Numbered from the stretch's first letter, positions 10,866-23,512 are shown. The stretch: 64,000 bases of DNA from Panax quinquefolius (GCA_020205615.1 CM035163.1:45725652-45789651), one strand, 5' to 3'. Notes: a model not told the origin generated them from the letters alone. A program made the numbers and translations.

Positions 10866-11351
10866 TCAAACAAATAACTGAGGATAATTCTTCATCATAA
10901 CGTCTTCAAGTTCCCACGTAGCTTCTTCAGTATTGTGGTTTCTCCAGATTACCTTTATAGAAGGTATCACTTTATTTCTTAGTACTTGCTCTTTCCTGTC
11001 AATAATTTGAACATGGACTTTTTCATAAGTTAAGTCTTTCTCAAACTGTAACGGCTTATATTCTATTACATATTTATAATCAGGCTTATAAGGCCTTAAT
11101 ACTGACACATGGAAAATGTTATGAATGTGTGCAAATTCTAGAGGTAAAGCTACCTCATATGCCACTTCACCAACTCGTCGAAGCGCTTCAAAAGGTCTTA
11201 TAAACCTATGGCTTAATTTCCCCTTCTTGCCAAACCGAATTTTCCCCTTCCAGGGAGACATTTTCAAGAAAACATAACTGCTAACATCAAATTCCTGATT
11301 TTGTCGATGTTGATCGGCATATTTCTTCTTTCTATCTTGTGCAGCTATCAA
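10866..11351 (-). pseudogene. M1 integrase C-terminus with chromodomain
   Basis: An open stretch of 161 residues forming the end of pol. It contains the GPFEAL-like segment (here RPFEALRRVGEVAYEVALP), then HNIFHVSVLRPY, and ends with a chromodomain-type module (KVIWRNHNTEEATWELED, then YPQLF). This order is typical of Tekay/Del chromoviruses, whose chromodomain directs integration to marked chromatin. The module itself looks complete, but the pol it belongs to is broken upstream, so it is a fragment and not a free gene. Confidence 0.8.
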
Positions 11352-12305
11352 TCTTGCTCGAATAACCTTGATGATCTCGACAGTTTATTGCACCAATTCT
11401 GGACCCAATAGCTGATGTTCACCTACCTCATCCCAGCATAACGGAGTTCTGCATTTCCTGCCTTATAACGCTTCGTATGGTGGCATGCCAATACTCGCGT
11501 GATAATTGTTATTATAAGCAAATTCCACCAATGGTAGATGGTCATCCCAACTTCCCTTGAAATCCATGATACATGCTTATATCTTCTAGTGTTTGGATGG
11601 TTCTCTCACTTTGTCCGTCGGTTTGAGGATGGTACGCTATGCTCATTCTCAGCTGTGTTCCCAAACATTCTTGTAATCATTTCTAGAAATTTGATGTGAA
11701 ACGTGGATCTCTGTCTGATACAATGGACACAGGTACACCGTGTCTTGACACAATTTCCTTCACGTACAGTTTTGCCAACCAATCTAGGTTAAATCTAATC
11801 TTGATTGGCAAAAAGTGTGCTGACTTTATCAATCGATCGACAATCACCCAGATGGCGTCATAACCTTGTTGAGTCATTGGAAGACCTACCACAAAATCCA
11901 TTGTGATATGCTCCCATTTCCATTCTGGTATCTCCAATGGTTGCAACAATCCGCTTGGCCTTTGATGTTCAGCTTTAACTTTCTGACACGTTAAGCATTT
12001 CGCTACACACTCAGCCACATCCTTTTTCAATTCGGCCACCAAAAATGATGTCTAAGATCCTGGTACATTTTTGTACTTTTAGGTTGAATCGAATATCTTG
12101 AATTGTGAGCTTCACTCAGAATTTCCTCCTTAACTTCTAGTTCTGGCGGAACCCAAATTCTCCCTTGGAATCGAAGTAATCCTTTTGAATCGATTTTAAA
12201 TTTGTTTTCCTCACCTTCATATACTTTCTGTTTTATCTTTTCACAGTCTTCATCCCGAAGTTGTGCATTTTTCACCCTATCTACCAACGCTGAATTGTTT
12301 CCCAT
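11352..12305 (-). pseudogene. M1 integrase zinc-binding and core region
   Basis: Two open stretches overlap in different frames near 12027-12042, so there is a frameshift between the zinc-binding domain and the core. The N-terminal part ends HHFWWPN. The next frame holds [16 protein letters not shown] (the CxxC of the HHCC finger), the first catalytic Asp in [10 protein letters not shown], and the second in [12 protein letters not shown]. Beyond 11683 stops and frameshifts interrupt the third catalytic region. Integrase inserts the cDNA into the chromosome; this copy cannot make it whole. Confidence 0.75.
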
Positions 12306-12785
12306 CTAGAGCAATTTTTTGTCAGATTCTGTCGGATATTTAATTTCCAACTCCATCTTAGCCATTTCTGACACCAGCTTCTCTTGAGCAGTCAACATCA
12401 TTAACTTCTCCCGTCCCTTTCTACTTAAGGCATCAGCAACAACATTCGCCTTTCCGGGATGGTAGAAAATCTCGCAGCCATAGTCTTTTATCAACTCCAA
12501 CCACTTTCTCTGTCTCATATTCAAGTCTTTTTGTGTAAAGATATACTTCAAACTTTTATGGTCGGTATATATCTCACACCTCTCTCTATAAAGATAATGT
12601 CTCCAAATCTTCAAGGCAAACACCACCGCAGCCAACTCTAAGTCATGAGTTGGATACCCCTTCTCATAATCTTTCAATTGACGTGATGTATACGCAATAA
12701 CTCTGCCGTTCTGCATAAGCACATAGCCTAGTCCTTTATGCGATGCGTCACTATACACTACAAAATTCCCTGTATCATCTAACAA
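12306..12785 (-). pseudogene. M1 RNase H domain
   Basis: An open stretch of 159 residues with the classic Ty3/gypsy RNase H sequence: [13 protein letters not shown] with the first acidic residue, [40 protein letters not shown], and ADALSRK near the end. It degrades the RNA strand during reverse transcription. It is continuous with RT upstream except for stops, and its last codon is a stop directly before the integrase frame. Confidence 0.85.
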
Positions 12786-13797
12786 TTACAACACAGGTGC
12801 TGAACTCAACCTCTTCTTTAACTCTCGAAAACTTTCCTCACACTTCTCTGTCCAAATAAACTTAACCGTCTTTTTGGTTAAATTCGTCAACGGAGTTGCG
12901 ATCTTGGAAAAGTCTTGAATAAAACTTATGTAATAACCTGCTAATCCTAAGAAACTCCTTACCTCTGACGGTGTCTTCGGCTGATCCCAGTTTATTAAAG
13001 CTTAAAACATTGATGGATCTACTGAAATTCCATCCTTATCAATAACGTGTCCGAGAAACTGTACACAATCCAAACAAAATTCACATTTTGAAAATTTTGC
13101 GTACAACTTTTCTTTTTTCAACGTCAATCTCAAGTGTTTAACATGTTCCTCTTTGGTCTTGGAATATACCAATATATCATCAATAAACACCACCATAAAT
13201 TTGTCTAAGAATGGTTTAAACACCCTGTTCATCAAATCTATGAACGCTGCAGGTGCATTAGTTAAACCAAAAGACATAACCAGAAACTCGTAATGACCAT
13301 ACCGAGTTCTGAACGCTATTTTTGGTACATCCTCTGGCCTCACCTTCAACTGATGATAACCACTTCTCAAGTCTATCTTTGAGAAATACCTCGCTCCCTT
13401 CAATTGATCGAACATGTCATCGATTCTTGGTAACGGATACTTTTTTTTTGATCGTGACCTTATTCAATTCTCGATAGTCAATGGACTGCCGCATCGATCC
13501 ATCTTTCTTCTTAACAAACAACACCGGTGCTCCCCATGGCGACACACTCGGCTGAATATACTTCTTGTCAAGCAATTCTTATAAATGCACCATCAACTCT
13601 TTCATCTCTATTGGGACCATTCTATATGGTGCCTTAGATATCGGGGCCGTTCCTGGTAGCAAGTCAATCACGAACTCGATTTGTCAATCCGGCGGAAGAC
13701 CCGACAAATCGTCTAAAAATACGTCTACAAAATCTCTTATAATCGGTATCTCATCTAACTTTGCACTCTTCTTCTTTGTATCGACTATGTAGGCTAA
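12786..13797 (-). pseudogene. M1 reverse transcriptase domain
   Basis: The best open part (13002-13415, 137 residues) contains [24 protein letters not shown] and the catalytic FIDDILVYS (Asp-Asp at 13177-13182). The upstream part, [16 protein letters not shown] and the YRELN motif, is in another frame. The break coincides with a run of nine T on the plus strand near 13440, where a homopolymer slip is likely. Stops also lie near 13684 and at the 3' end (13002). Confidence 0.8.
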
Positions 13798-14235
13798 TTA
13801 TCCTACACATCCTTGTCTCAACAACCTCTTGGCTTGCATCACCATCAGAGAATTTGCTTGTTGAGGTGACTTGCTGCCATAAAACACAACCTTTGATGGA
13901 GTCATAAGGTTAACACATTTCCTTTGGCAATCAATTACTGCTCCGTAATTGAATAACCAATCCATTCCCAGTATAACATCAAACTCACCAAGTCTAATTG
14001 GTATCAAATGTACCATCATCTCGTGACCCTTAATAACCACTCTACAATTCCTATATATGTATCTAACAGGAATCACTTCCCTATTCGCAATCTCTACACT
14101 CAGAGGATAATCTGATTCTTCCTGAGGCAAATCTAAGTTCTGAGCAAATTCATCGGATATAAATGAATAAGTAGCACCCGAATCAAATAGTACATAAGCG
14201 TCAATACCATTAATCAGAATGATACCTGACACCAC
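13798..14235 (-). pseudogene. M1 aspartic protease domain
   Basis: A 145-residue open stretch with the active-site triplet in VLFDSGATYSFIS and the later GEFDVILGMDWL motif of plant chromovirus proteases. The enzyme would cut the gag-pol polyprotein. Both motifs are intact. The frame ends in TAA just upstream of RT. In related elements PR and RT are continuous, so the stop is probably a mutation. Confidence 0.8.
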
Positions 14236-14298
14236 ATCCTTAGATTGTACAAATCATCCTTGCATCATTATATTGAAAATCCTCGCAGATGCGTCAAC

Positions 14299-15366
14299 TT
14301 AATCATGGCTTGGTCCAGTGATAGTCAATGCACCACCACCGTTGCTGTTTCCTTTTCCACCACTTGCACTTCCCGCTAGCTTCTTAGGGCAGTTACGAGC
14401 CATGTGATCCTTCGAACAGCAGGTAAAACATTCTTCTTTCTTTGGACTAAAATAGTTCGGTGCAATGTATCCCTCCTGACCACAGTTGAAACACACCCGC
14501 TTTCCCTTTAAACATACCCCAATATGGTTCTTTCCACACGTCGCACAACCTTCAAACTTTTTCTTTTGCTGATTTCCTTGCTGTCCTCCCGTATTCGAAT
14601 TCTCGCTCCACTTCCTCTTCTGATTGTTACCTCCAACATTACCTCCACCAGCCTTTTTTTCATTCTCATTCTTCCTCTTCTTCTGTTCTTGATTGTACTT
14701 GGTCAAGGCATCGCTTCCACCTTCCGCGATAATTGCCTTTTCCAGTACAACCACAAATGTATTTAACTGGAACATTGAAACCTTGCTATAAAGCCAGGGC
14801 TTCAATCCTTGTTCGAACCTTCTCGCTTTATACTCGTCGATATTGACTTGATATGTGGCAAACCTTGCCAACTCGTTAAACTTCGCAGCATATTCTGGCA
14901 CCGTCATAGTTCCTTGTTTCAGTTCTAGAAATTGCACCTCCAACTGATTCTGAGAACTCGCTGGAAAGTACATTTCGAAAAATATCTCCTTAAATCTACC
15001 CCACGCTATCACTCCTTGTCCCCCACAAACCTTATTTACCTGCCACTAGTAGCTAGCTTCAGACTTCAGCATGAATGTTGCGAACGCATTTTTTTGATCC
15101 TCGTTAACTCTGGCAACGTCAAACACCTTCTCCATTTCTATGATCCAGGTTTGGGCTTCAACTGGATTGATAGACCCTTGAAACTCTGGCGGTCCAACTG
15201 CTTTGAATTCCTTGAAGGTCGTGACATGAGCTTGCGGTTGATTCGCAAATGCTCACGTTAACAAAGTTACCAACTACTGAACCGAGTTAGCGTTGGCCTC
15301 GTTATTATTGTTAGTAGACCCCTCATGAGGTGGTTGTTAACGTGGTTGTCTTCTTCTAGGAGGCAT
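14299..15366 (-). pseudogene. M1 gag (capsid/nucleocapsid), several stops
   Basis: Starts at ATG (15364-15366) with the Arg-rich MPPRRRQPR. Stops appear within the first 50 codons and again as TAG at 15046-15048, where a Trp is usual. The long downstream part (14299-15012) has the capsid segment TMTVPEYAAKFNELARFA, a Lys/Asn/Gly-rich linker, then zinc-knuckle remnants. The motif CFNCGQEGYIAPNY has Tyr at both the His and the last Cys positions, changes that fit C-to-T decay. The following knuckle CFTCCSKDHMARNC is complete. The layout is Tekay/Del-like. Confidence 0.8.
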
Positions 15367-15692
15367 TTTCTGTTAAGATATAGGCTTATTAGTTCATTAC
15401 TCAACTTCTTGAGTATTTGAAGTTTAACTTACACATTCTAAGATTAAAGCTATAACACATAACATTTGAAATAAACTTTGATATTTTATTCATCCATAAC
15501 ATTATTAAAACATAATAAAGATAACACATCTACTATCAACATCCACTTTCCTGAACTAGACAAGTTTCAAGATTACATATTCATACTACCCCTTTATCCA
15601 TCTCAAAATAAGGGATTTACAGTTTATTCATTCATGTACTTAGTCACAAATTATTATTACTCTTATTCTTTCTATCTAGGCATATCAAGACG
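15367..15692 (-). other. M1 spacer between upstream ORF and gag
   Basis: AT-rich, with no convincing reading frame. A TATCTTAACAG acceptor-like sequence lies directly before the gag ATG on the minus strand, so gag could be translated from a spliced RNA. Confidence 0.4.
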
Positions 15693-16400
15693 TCATAAGG
15701 ATTCTCTACGTTCTTCCTCCATGATATGATACACCGTCCTACGATCCATCACGAACCACGATGAATCTTCAGATTGAGGTGGGTAATAAAAGACTCGATC
15801 CTGGGCCCTATCAATCACAGAATTAAAGGCATAATCCATCTCATTCATCTTGGCCTTCTTCATTTGGACCTTATCCTCGGCATGATCTGCACGTTGAGTC
15901 GCCTTCATCCACGCATCCTCCGCCCTTGCACGCTTAGCTGATTCCTCTTTAAAGTCATCTTTTAATTTCTCCATGTCAGTTTTCATCTTCTCGTTTACCG
16001 CCAACAGATCTTCATGCTGACCCTTAGTATGTACTAGGGCCCACTCCGTGTTTCCAAGTCATGAGTCGAGTTCCTGAATCTCCGCATCCTTCTGCTCTAT
16101 CGTAGAATGATGCATCCCTACCAACTACTTCAGCTCCTCAACCTTGTCCTATAATTCTATGTTACGGTCATACAGTGCATCATACGTCTCAACTGATATG
16201 GAGTTTGGTGGAAACTCCACAGGATCCTCTTCCTCATCTTCCTCCTCTATCTTCTCATAACTATCGTCCTCAGGATCAGACACAGGTTCGTCCTCCTGAA
16301 TCAACTGTTCCTGCACAATGTGGATATCCTGGGGTTCCTCATCTCTAGGTATCTGAGGTATCACTTCCCTAGCTGGACTAGATCCTTCTTCGTTAGACAT
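15693..16400 (-). pseudogene. M1 extra ORF before gag, acidic and coiled-coil (three stops)
   Basis: A single frame of 236 codons from ATG at 16398-16400 to TAG at 15693. It has three internal stops (two TAG, one TGA) and no frameshift. The first ~75 residues are very acidic (DDSYEKIEEEDEEEDP). Next come about 120 residues with heptad-like charged/hydrophobic spacing, such as AVNEKMKTDMEKLKDDF, suggesting a coiled coil. The end is FVMDRRTVYHIMEEERRESL. No known domain is recognised. It lies where chromoviruses normally have only a leader, between primer site and gag. The ATG follows TTTGTTGTCAG|G, an acceptor-like site. Confidence 0.6.
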
Positions 16401-16615
16401 CCTGACAACAAAATATTTTAAGTTTTATTTAACATCCTTCGATACTCGCGAGCACATAAGTTATTAACACATAACACATAATGTCTTTTATTGTTTAGCT
16501 TCAATGGATGCTTTAATCCATTACTTAAAACGCGATAAGAGTTAGACACCACTATGTTTTTATCTTCTTAAAGGTTACTTCCTAAGGTTTCTCCACCCAA
16601 GGTTTATAACCTAAA

Positions 16616-16627
16616 GCTTTGATACCA
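16616..16627 (-). other. M1 primer-binding site (initiator tRNA-Met)
   Basis: Minus strand TGGTATCAAAGC, three bases from the LTR end at 16631. It differs from the usual TGGTATCAGAGC by one base, as in elements C and D. Confidence 0.85.
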
Positions 16628-16630
16628 ATC

Positions 16631-19600
16631 TGTAACACCCCAAAATCCAGGTACTCCATTTCCACAGATTTTGGTGCTCACTATCATAAACTATTATATC
16701 TAGCTACCCATCATAAAGGATAAAGACATAATTTAAATAAATTAAACAATAATCTTTCCCATTAAAGGGTTACCTCATTATAAAACAATCCCAGGTAATC
16801 TAACCTTAAATTATTATACAAGTATGCGGAATACATCACAAAATAAAATAAGTCTTATAACATAATTCACTTAAATAAATTCTCATAAATCTTCAACACT
16901 TGGACATCTTTCCCTTTCCTTTGCTAGTAGATGGCTCATCGACTTTCTCAACTTTAGCTGCAGTGTTAAATGTAAGAGTGAGCAAATAATTACTCACTGA
17001 TATAAAGAGTAGTAGTGATAACATGTGAATGAACAATGAATGCTGAACAACAATGAACTTGTTCTACGAATCAAAAATAGAAAACAAGTTCAAATTTAAT
17101 ATCTGAGGGTCTTAAGACCACGAACTATGTCCCCGGTATTTAGGTATTATTACCTCAACCTTAACAGTCATTTAGACTATACAGATCCTTCTTAACGTAC
17201 TTAGGGGGATCAACCTTTGTACCATATATTGTGCACAAACATCTAAACGTTACACGTACAAAATCCCCTATGTTAGGGTTGTTCGTCTCAGCTTGAATTT
17301 AGAATTTCTGCACTAAAGAAAGTTTAGCTCGGAACTAAATTACCTGTGGTTCTAGAATTTTAGAACACTATTCCATTATAGACTAGTTCAATCAATAAGA
17401 GTTTGCTTACTACTTGAAGGTTAAATACAACAATATAGAATTGATCAAGGTTATCAAAGTCAAAGATCGAATAACAACAATGTACAATTGAATAGACATA
17501 GTGTGTGTGCAAAGCACCACATTCGAAAGAGTTAGAACAATCTCATTTGAATCAATGTTTTAGAACAATATATACTTTGAATAACAATAACAAGACATAG
17601 GAAAATGAAGCTTGCTCGATGTAACGAACTAGATTACAAGAGCTTGTACAATCATACACGAGATAGAATTAATAGGCTTGCTCAACTTTAATGTATAATT
17701 TAGGAATAGAAAGCTTGCTTGACATAAAAGATAACATAACTATGAAACTTGCTCAATAAAAGTTTAGGTTAAGGAACTTGCATTCATTATAAAGAGAATG
17801 AAGTTAGGAAACTTGTCTCGAGTGTAAGCTACACAAATATAATAAACGTTCGCCAATTACCTTACAAATACCATTAGAATCATAATACTAATTAGTTATA
17901 TTAAAATCAATTTCATTAGTTTAGTTTTCATTTTAATCAAGTTTATAATCCTTAACTTAGAACTTAATTATCCTACTCATTCACGTAACACGAAACTGAA
18001 TTCTCAGTTATATCATAGTATATGACATGGTAATTGCAAACCAATTCCAATTCAAATGACATCACATTACGAACTTCCATAACTTACTAATTCATAATCT
18101 ATAGTTTCAACGTTGTGATTACATCATGTTGTTATGTCTTATAATATGTTTTAAGGTCATTAAAAGAAGTTAGGTTAGCATTTCCAAAATTATCTTCATT
18201 AACACTCAAAGATCGGTCTGACCGACCACCATGGCGGCAGCCACACCATAGATAGCTTAGAGCCTAGGCTTACCAGCGCAGTGTATAAGCGCTGTGCCCA
18301 CGCTAGACTCCATAATCTATTTTACAGCAACGTGAATTGAAGGTCTGCTCTAACCAAAAGTTCCAATTTCTCCCAATTCAACAGCAATTCATTAAACTTA
18401 TCACCTACAACTTTGTAACATCATCTATAAACATGATATTCATCATTCTATCTACATAAAAATTGCATGTACTCAATTTTGAGGAATCAAAACCCCAATT
18501 TTCCCAATTTCATCATTTTTAACACTTTTAGCGAATTCAATCGCCACGACTTCGTTTCTTAACCAATTAACACGATTCAAACTACATTGTTTTCATTTCT
18601 TAACATACTAACACAATCCAACATAAAATTGCAGATTATCACACATATTGGACATGAAATTTTATACTTTCTTAATCCATTTTTCATACATATACACTGT
18701 TATTATAATTTCATTCCTGCAAAGTCAGTTCTCATGAATTTGATTACTAACTACTGTATATATATGACAATAACAGATTCTATAACATAATTATGCACAC
18801 CCATAACCCATATCTTATATTCAACAACTTATCAAAATCTCACTTCTAGAGAATAAACATCACAAAGCAGAAAATTAGAGTTAGGGTAGATTATACCTTG
18901 ATTTAGCAAGATGTTCAGCAAGCCCTTCTCTTTCTTCTTGATGAAATTACAGAGAACGAATTCTCCCTTACTCTCAGTCACAACTTTCTCTTCCTCTCCA
19001 AGCTCTCTCTCTAACCCTTTGTTATTTAGCCTTAGATAAAAATAGAATGCGTAGAAATAAACTGGCCTCCCACGATCGACCGGTAACAAAATAAAGCGTC
19101 TAACGGTTATGTTAGGCCAAAAGCCATAAGGCTGTGTTTGGCTACACACAAATCCCATACTAGTTTATTTTAATAATATTTTTATTATATAGTTTCTATT
19201 TGTCACACATGCAACCCATTTAATTAGCTTACACTTACACTTATAATAATTATAATTTTTATTATAATTATACTTATGATTAATAAATAATTATATATCT
19301 AATTTAATTAATAAATTAGACTTAAATATTACTTTATTTAATTTACTTATTTTCTTAAATATTAAACAACTCATTTAATTTAATTAATTCATTAAATTAA
19401 ATCTTCAAAGAATAAAATTTACCTTTGCTTTAATTTAATTATCATACACACGTAACTAAATTATTATCCCACAATTTCATAAATTATTTATTTTTCTCAA
19501 TAAATAAATTATTTAAAATATTTATTTAATTCAATAAATATTTAAATGAATTACAAATTTCTCGATCGTTACATCCTTCCCTCCTTAAAAGGATTTTGTC

Positions 19601-19635
19601 CCCAGAATCACGACTCGATAAATTTATTCGTTATA
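16631..19635 (-). repeat. M1: 5' LTR, complete 3.0 kb (minus strand)
   Basis: Ends: TGTAACACCCCAAAATCC at 16631, and CGTTATA at 19635 (expected CGTTACA). It contains the inner polypurine-like block near 19578-19612. A donor-like AAG|GTATAATC lies near 18896 on the minus strand. The paired small reading frames at 18832-19158 and 10014-10271 are alike only because the LTRs are copies. Right of it the sequence changes directly to element T, and no target duplication can be matched because the left end is lost. Confidence 0.85.
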
Positions 19636-19845
19636 GTACAACCATTTTGAACTCTTACCAACTGGCGGCTCTGTCTAATTTGGCCCAATCATTAATATCA
19701 ATCTTTTCAAATCGTCCACATGTATGTCGGTCTTTTATCAAAATCTCACCCTTTAAGAAAAATAAATAAAATCAACATAAAGAAAAGGGTAAAAGAACAC
19801 CTAGAAAAGGGAAACAAAAAAAGGAAAAAACCCGGTGTCGATAGG
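19636..19845 (+). repeat. Element T: end of 5' LTR (fragment)
   Basis: AT-rich sequence between the M1 LTR and the T primer site, ending in an A-rich run and CCCGGTGTCGATAG. By position it should be the last ~200 bp of the T 5' LTR. The rest is absent, cut by M1. No matching 3' LTR sequence was recognised in the window, so this is inference from position. Confidence 0.45.
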
Positions 19846-20890
19846 TGGCGACTCTGTTAAGGATCGAAGAAGGCTTAAGCCGTATTTTAATCTTTTCAAT
19901 TCCTTTTTATCTGCATGTGTGTGAATGTTTTTCTTTATATTGAATGGATATGAATGAATGTTTTATTTACAACGTTTTATATTAGTGCTTCGCACAATGT
20001 CATCATGCATGCGGTGAGGCGCGATGAATGTATGTTGTATGATTCCTCCACCAAGAGGCTAACCCGTCGGTGGATGATTACTCGACTCAAGAGGAGAATA
20101 ATCCCGCGAGGCTAAGGAAAGGCGTCACTCAGATCCGCTCCAATTGAAAGATGGTGATTAATTTCCCATCTAGTAGATTGCGATGATCTGGGCACCTTCA
20201 TGCTGAAAAGCCATTGAGAGTAAACTTAAGATATGTTAGCCTCTGATAAACCAAACGCGAATGGAAGACTCTTCATGCCTTTCCTCATTCAATAAATGTC
20301 AAATGTCAATTCCTGTCAAATATTAAATGTAAATTACCTATCAAATATCAAATCCTGTTATGCTATCCTGTCATCAAAACAACTAACCTTTGTTTTATAG
20401 GAAAACATTAAAAAAACCCTAAAAACTGACACATTGCACAACATGAATTCTGTTAATGTTTATCAAGACTAAACTACATACCCCTTTTTGTAGGCAAAAT
20501 TGGTCCTACTACCAGATCAAAGTCTAAAAAGGCACAAAGCCTATTCACAGACATGGCTAAAAGTGCGCTATCTACCCTTGTATCTCGAGAGGAGTTTGAG
20601 GGACTTAGAAATTAGATAGCAGAGTTGGTTATCCTACTAAAAGAACAAAGCAAAAATACTTAGGGTCAACAGATACCCACTCAACCAGAGTCCTCTGCAC
20701 AAGCAAGAAATCAGGGTATTGACAAAAGGGTGGAAATACAGATACTTGAGCTTCACACCATTGAAGGAACCAACAAAACCCCTAAAATCACAAATATCAG
20801 GGAAAACTGAGAAACTGTTAATATTAGAAAGAAAGTCCAAAAAATGGAAGAAACCATCTGGTCAATTAAAGGGACTAGAACATATGGGAG
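19846..20890 (+). other. Element T: primer-site region and untranslated leader
   Basis: Begins TGGCGACTCTGTTAAGGA, which resembles the sequence directly after the 5' LTR in many Tat/Ogre elements. The leader that follows has no long open frame. From about 20,500 it shows broken gag N-terminal coding (for example MAKSALSTLVSREEFEG) with stops in every frame. Confidence 0.5.
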
Positions 20891-21056
20891 AGTGTCAACT
20901 ACTTAGATCGTTACATCTTCCCAAGGGCTCGTTATCCAGATAAATTCCAAGTCCCAAATTTTGAAAAGTACAACGGGTTAGGAGATCTTTATACTCACCT
21001 AAAAGTTTATATTGGAGAACTCAGATCATATGTAGAGGACGAGAAGCTGAGAATAC
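20891..21056 (+). pseudogene. Element T gag, part 1 (interrupted by B2)
   Basis: Tat-type capsid start: FPRARYPDKFQVPNFEKYNG, then GDLYTHLKVYIGELRSYVED. Reading stops where B2 is inserted at 21057, within codon ATA|C. It resumes after the B2 right LTR at 29368, the frame being kept once one copy of the target duplication is discounted. Confidence 0.75.
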
Positions 21057-23510
21057 TGTGAGACCCCAGATTTTATTAATAAAGATTTAAATTTTGTCAA
21101 AATAATTTTTTAATATTATGGTGTGAATTTGAGATAATATTATAGTTGTGGGTAGTATTTATAAATTTTGCAAAGTATGCAAGTGGTTATATTATATTCG
21201 ATTGGTCTGGGAATATTCGGTTTAGCGGGAATATTCATACAACTACTCAATCATTGGTGGACCCTATTAATGTAATTATTGTTTGATTGAGAAAACGACA
21301 AAAATATTTTATTGAAATAACGGCGGAAGTTTTACTGCTGATCTTGTTGAACTACTTGGTAGTAAAAAATACATGAATACGTATGGTTGCATAGTAGCAC
21401 ACCAGTATTGATTATTGATGCTTATGTGAGAAGTCACTCGGTTTGATTCCATTATTGTCGATTAATAATATGAATTATTATAGCGATAATGGCGTTTTTG
21501 TTTTATTCGTATTATTAACGTAATAAAACAGAAACATCTTTTATATAAAATAGAATACTTTATTAAAGTTATTCTATAAATAGAATATATTATATTTTAT
21601 TATGCATAGTGTTGCATAGTGTTTTTTGCATAGTGTTTGCATAGTAAAATGTTTTATATAAATAGAATATATTATATTTTATTTAAAAGATTTTTCTTTA
21701 AATATGGATGGTCAGATTAAAGTAAATCAATCTGGACCGCTTCATGGATTAGTTACTTATGCATTCCATTTTCCTATAAATAGAAGCTCATTCCTTCATT
21801 ATTTTCTTACGAATTCATTGAAACTCTGTAGAGAGAAATTATAGAGAGAGCTATAGAGAGAAAGTTATAGAAAGAAGAAGAGTATTCTGCTACTTCACTA
21901 CTTCTATATTCAGCTTCTTTTACTAGTAGGGGTGTTATTCTTTCTTCTTGAAGAGAACTTCATTATTCCATTCATTACTATTCTGTTGGAATAACTCAGT
22001 AAAAGTGACATACCCTATACATAATCAGATATATAGCATATCCTATACTTGGTGAAATCCTTATGTTATTCCATTCTTATTTATTCTCATTGGAATAACT
22101 TTGTATACTGTGATTTACCCTATACTTGGTGACATTCTTCTATTATTCATTTGGAACATCCTGCTGCAGTGTGTTTTACACCTTTACTCGGTTCCGCTTT
22201 TTTATTATTCATTGGAACATCCTGCTGCATGTGTTTTACAATCCGACCGTTCCGCTTTTTATTATTCTGCTGGAACATCACATGCTCATGTGTTTTACAC
22301 CGACTGGTTCCGCTTTATCATTCTCATTGGAATATCCTATCTGTGTGTTTTACACCGGATCTCGTTCCATTTTTATTATTCTGTTGGAACATCCTCGCTT
22401 GCGGTGAATTTCACCGACCGGTTTCCGTTATTATTATTCTGTTAGAATAACTTTTGTCTGCTATGCAAGCACCGCATGCACGGTGATTTCTTTTGTTATT
22501 CCATTCTTTATTATACCCATTAAGTTAAAACTTTGACTTCTATACTCCATGAAATTAGTAGAATATCCTTGATATTTGCGTTTCATCCAAAGATCTTTCA
22601 TGGAAATATTCTTCCGATCATTCTTGAATTTTACTCTACAAAACAAAGATCATGTTGATAATTTGGGCGTTAATAATTCATGGATTAAATAATTCTTGAA
22701 CTTGTTTTATTGAATTATTATGTCATTGTCATCATCCTCATGTTATATTATGTTATCTTTGGCTTACGTTGCATAGATGAACTTAGTATGATTATGACCA
22801 GGATCATTCGGATAATCATGACTTGATATAAATGATGTGACAAAAGTCCTCGATGGCATTGTAATGCGATGATGGATAGTTTTTGGTATGATTATGACCA
22901 GGGTGATTCGGTATAGTTATGACCATTGATAATTTGATGAAAATCCTTGACCGTGGTACGTGGATGATTAGATGTGGTGGTTTATTTATTAAGCGGAGTC
23001 TCAAATATAAAAATTGATGAAAACCTTTAAAACCTAAAAGATAGTAGACTTTATTCTCTACTTGACTCTTTTAATGGGTTGCTTATTCCATCATGCTTAA
23101 ACCGGTTGTCTATTGTATTTTATCGCTTTAACAATCGTTGAAGGCTAATGATAATTTATTCTGCATTGTCTTAGTCATAATATTTCTTCTTTGGGCTAGT
23201 TGAGCTCACCTTTCTTTCACCGTTCTCTTCAAAAATGAGAACATAGGCCGGGACGAGTCGGGAACGAAGTAATGGTCCGAGGATAGCATTAGTAGTCCTC
23301 ACTATTCTTCGTGAAATAGTGTGATAATAGTCGTAATGAGGACTCCTTTTGAGTTTGTATAATATCTAGTAGACAAAATTTGTATTCAAACTCACAGCTT
23401 TATGTCGTATTGTACACGACGCTTATATTAGTAAGTTGTATTTGAATTTATGTACCATGTAAGTGGCGACCAAGAGATGGGTGACGATACCTAATTTTGG
23501 GGGCGTCACG
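21057..23510 (+). repeat. B2: 5' LTR (2.45 kb)
   Basis: Starts TGTGAGACCCC and ends GGGGGCGTCACG (the final CA changed to CG). It pairs with 26932-29367. It is a shorter LTR type: the conserved U3 block with the ATAAGGA hairpin is missing, replaced by AT-rich repeats of TAGAATA/GCATAGTG. TATA box at 21775. A stem-loop array lies at about 21970-22460 with GTTCC/GGAAC arms. Donor and acceptor sequences are not recognisable at the places where S1, S3 and C have them. Left target duplication AATAC at 21052-21056. Confidence 0.85.
21775..21782 (+). promoter_or_regulatory. TATA box of B2 5' LTR
   Basis: TATAAATA in TTCCTATAAATAGAAGCTCATT, about 60 bp before an AGAGAGAAATTATAGAGAG leader. Confidence 0.7.
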
Positions 23511-23512
23511 GT

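Noticed and set aside
12459..12641. Plus-strand frames inside M1 pol (also 13565-13792, 14524-14766, 14932-15261)
   Set aside because: Antisense shadows of recognised RNase H, RT, gag and protease coding.
20637..20943. Opposed frames in the T leader
   Set aside because: Neither matches a known domain; the true signal there is broken T gag in other frames.
22101..22450. Three overlapping Cys/Phe/Leu-rich reading frames on the plus strand
   Set aside because: They run through the B2 stem-loop array in several frames at once. The same happens at 28030-28305, 4659-5056 and 44279-44590, so they are by-products of AT-rich repeats.
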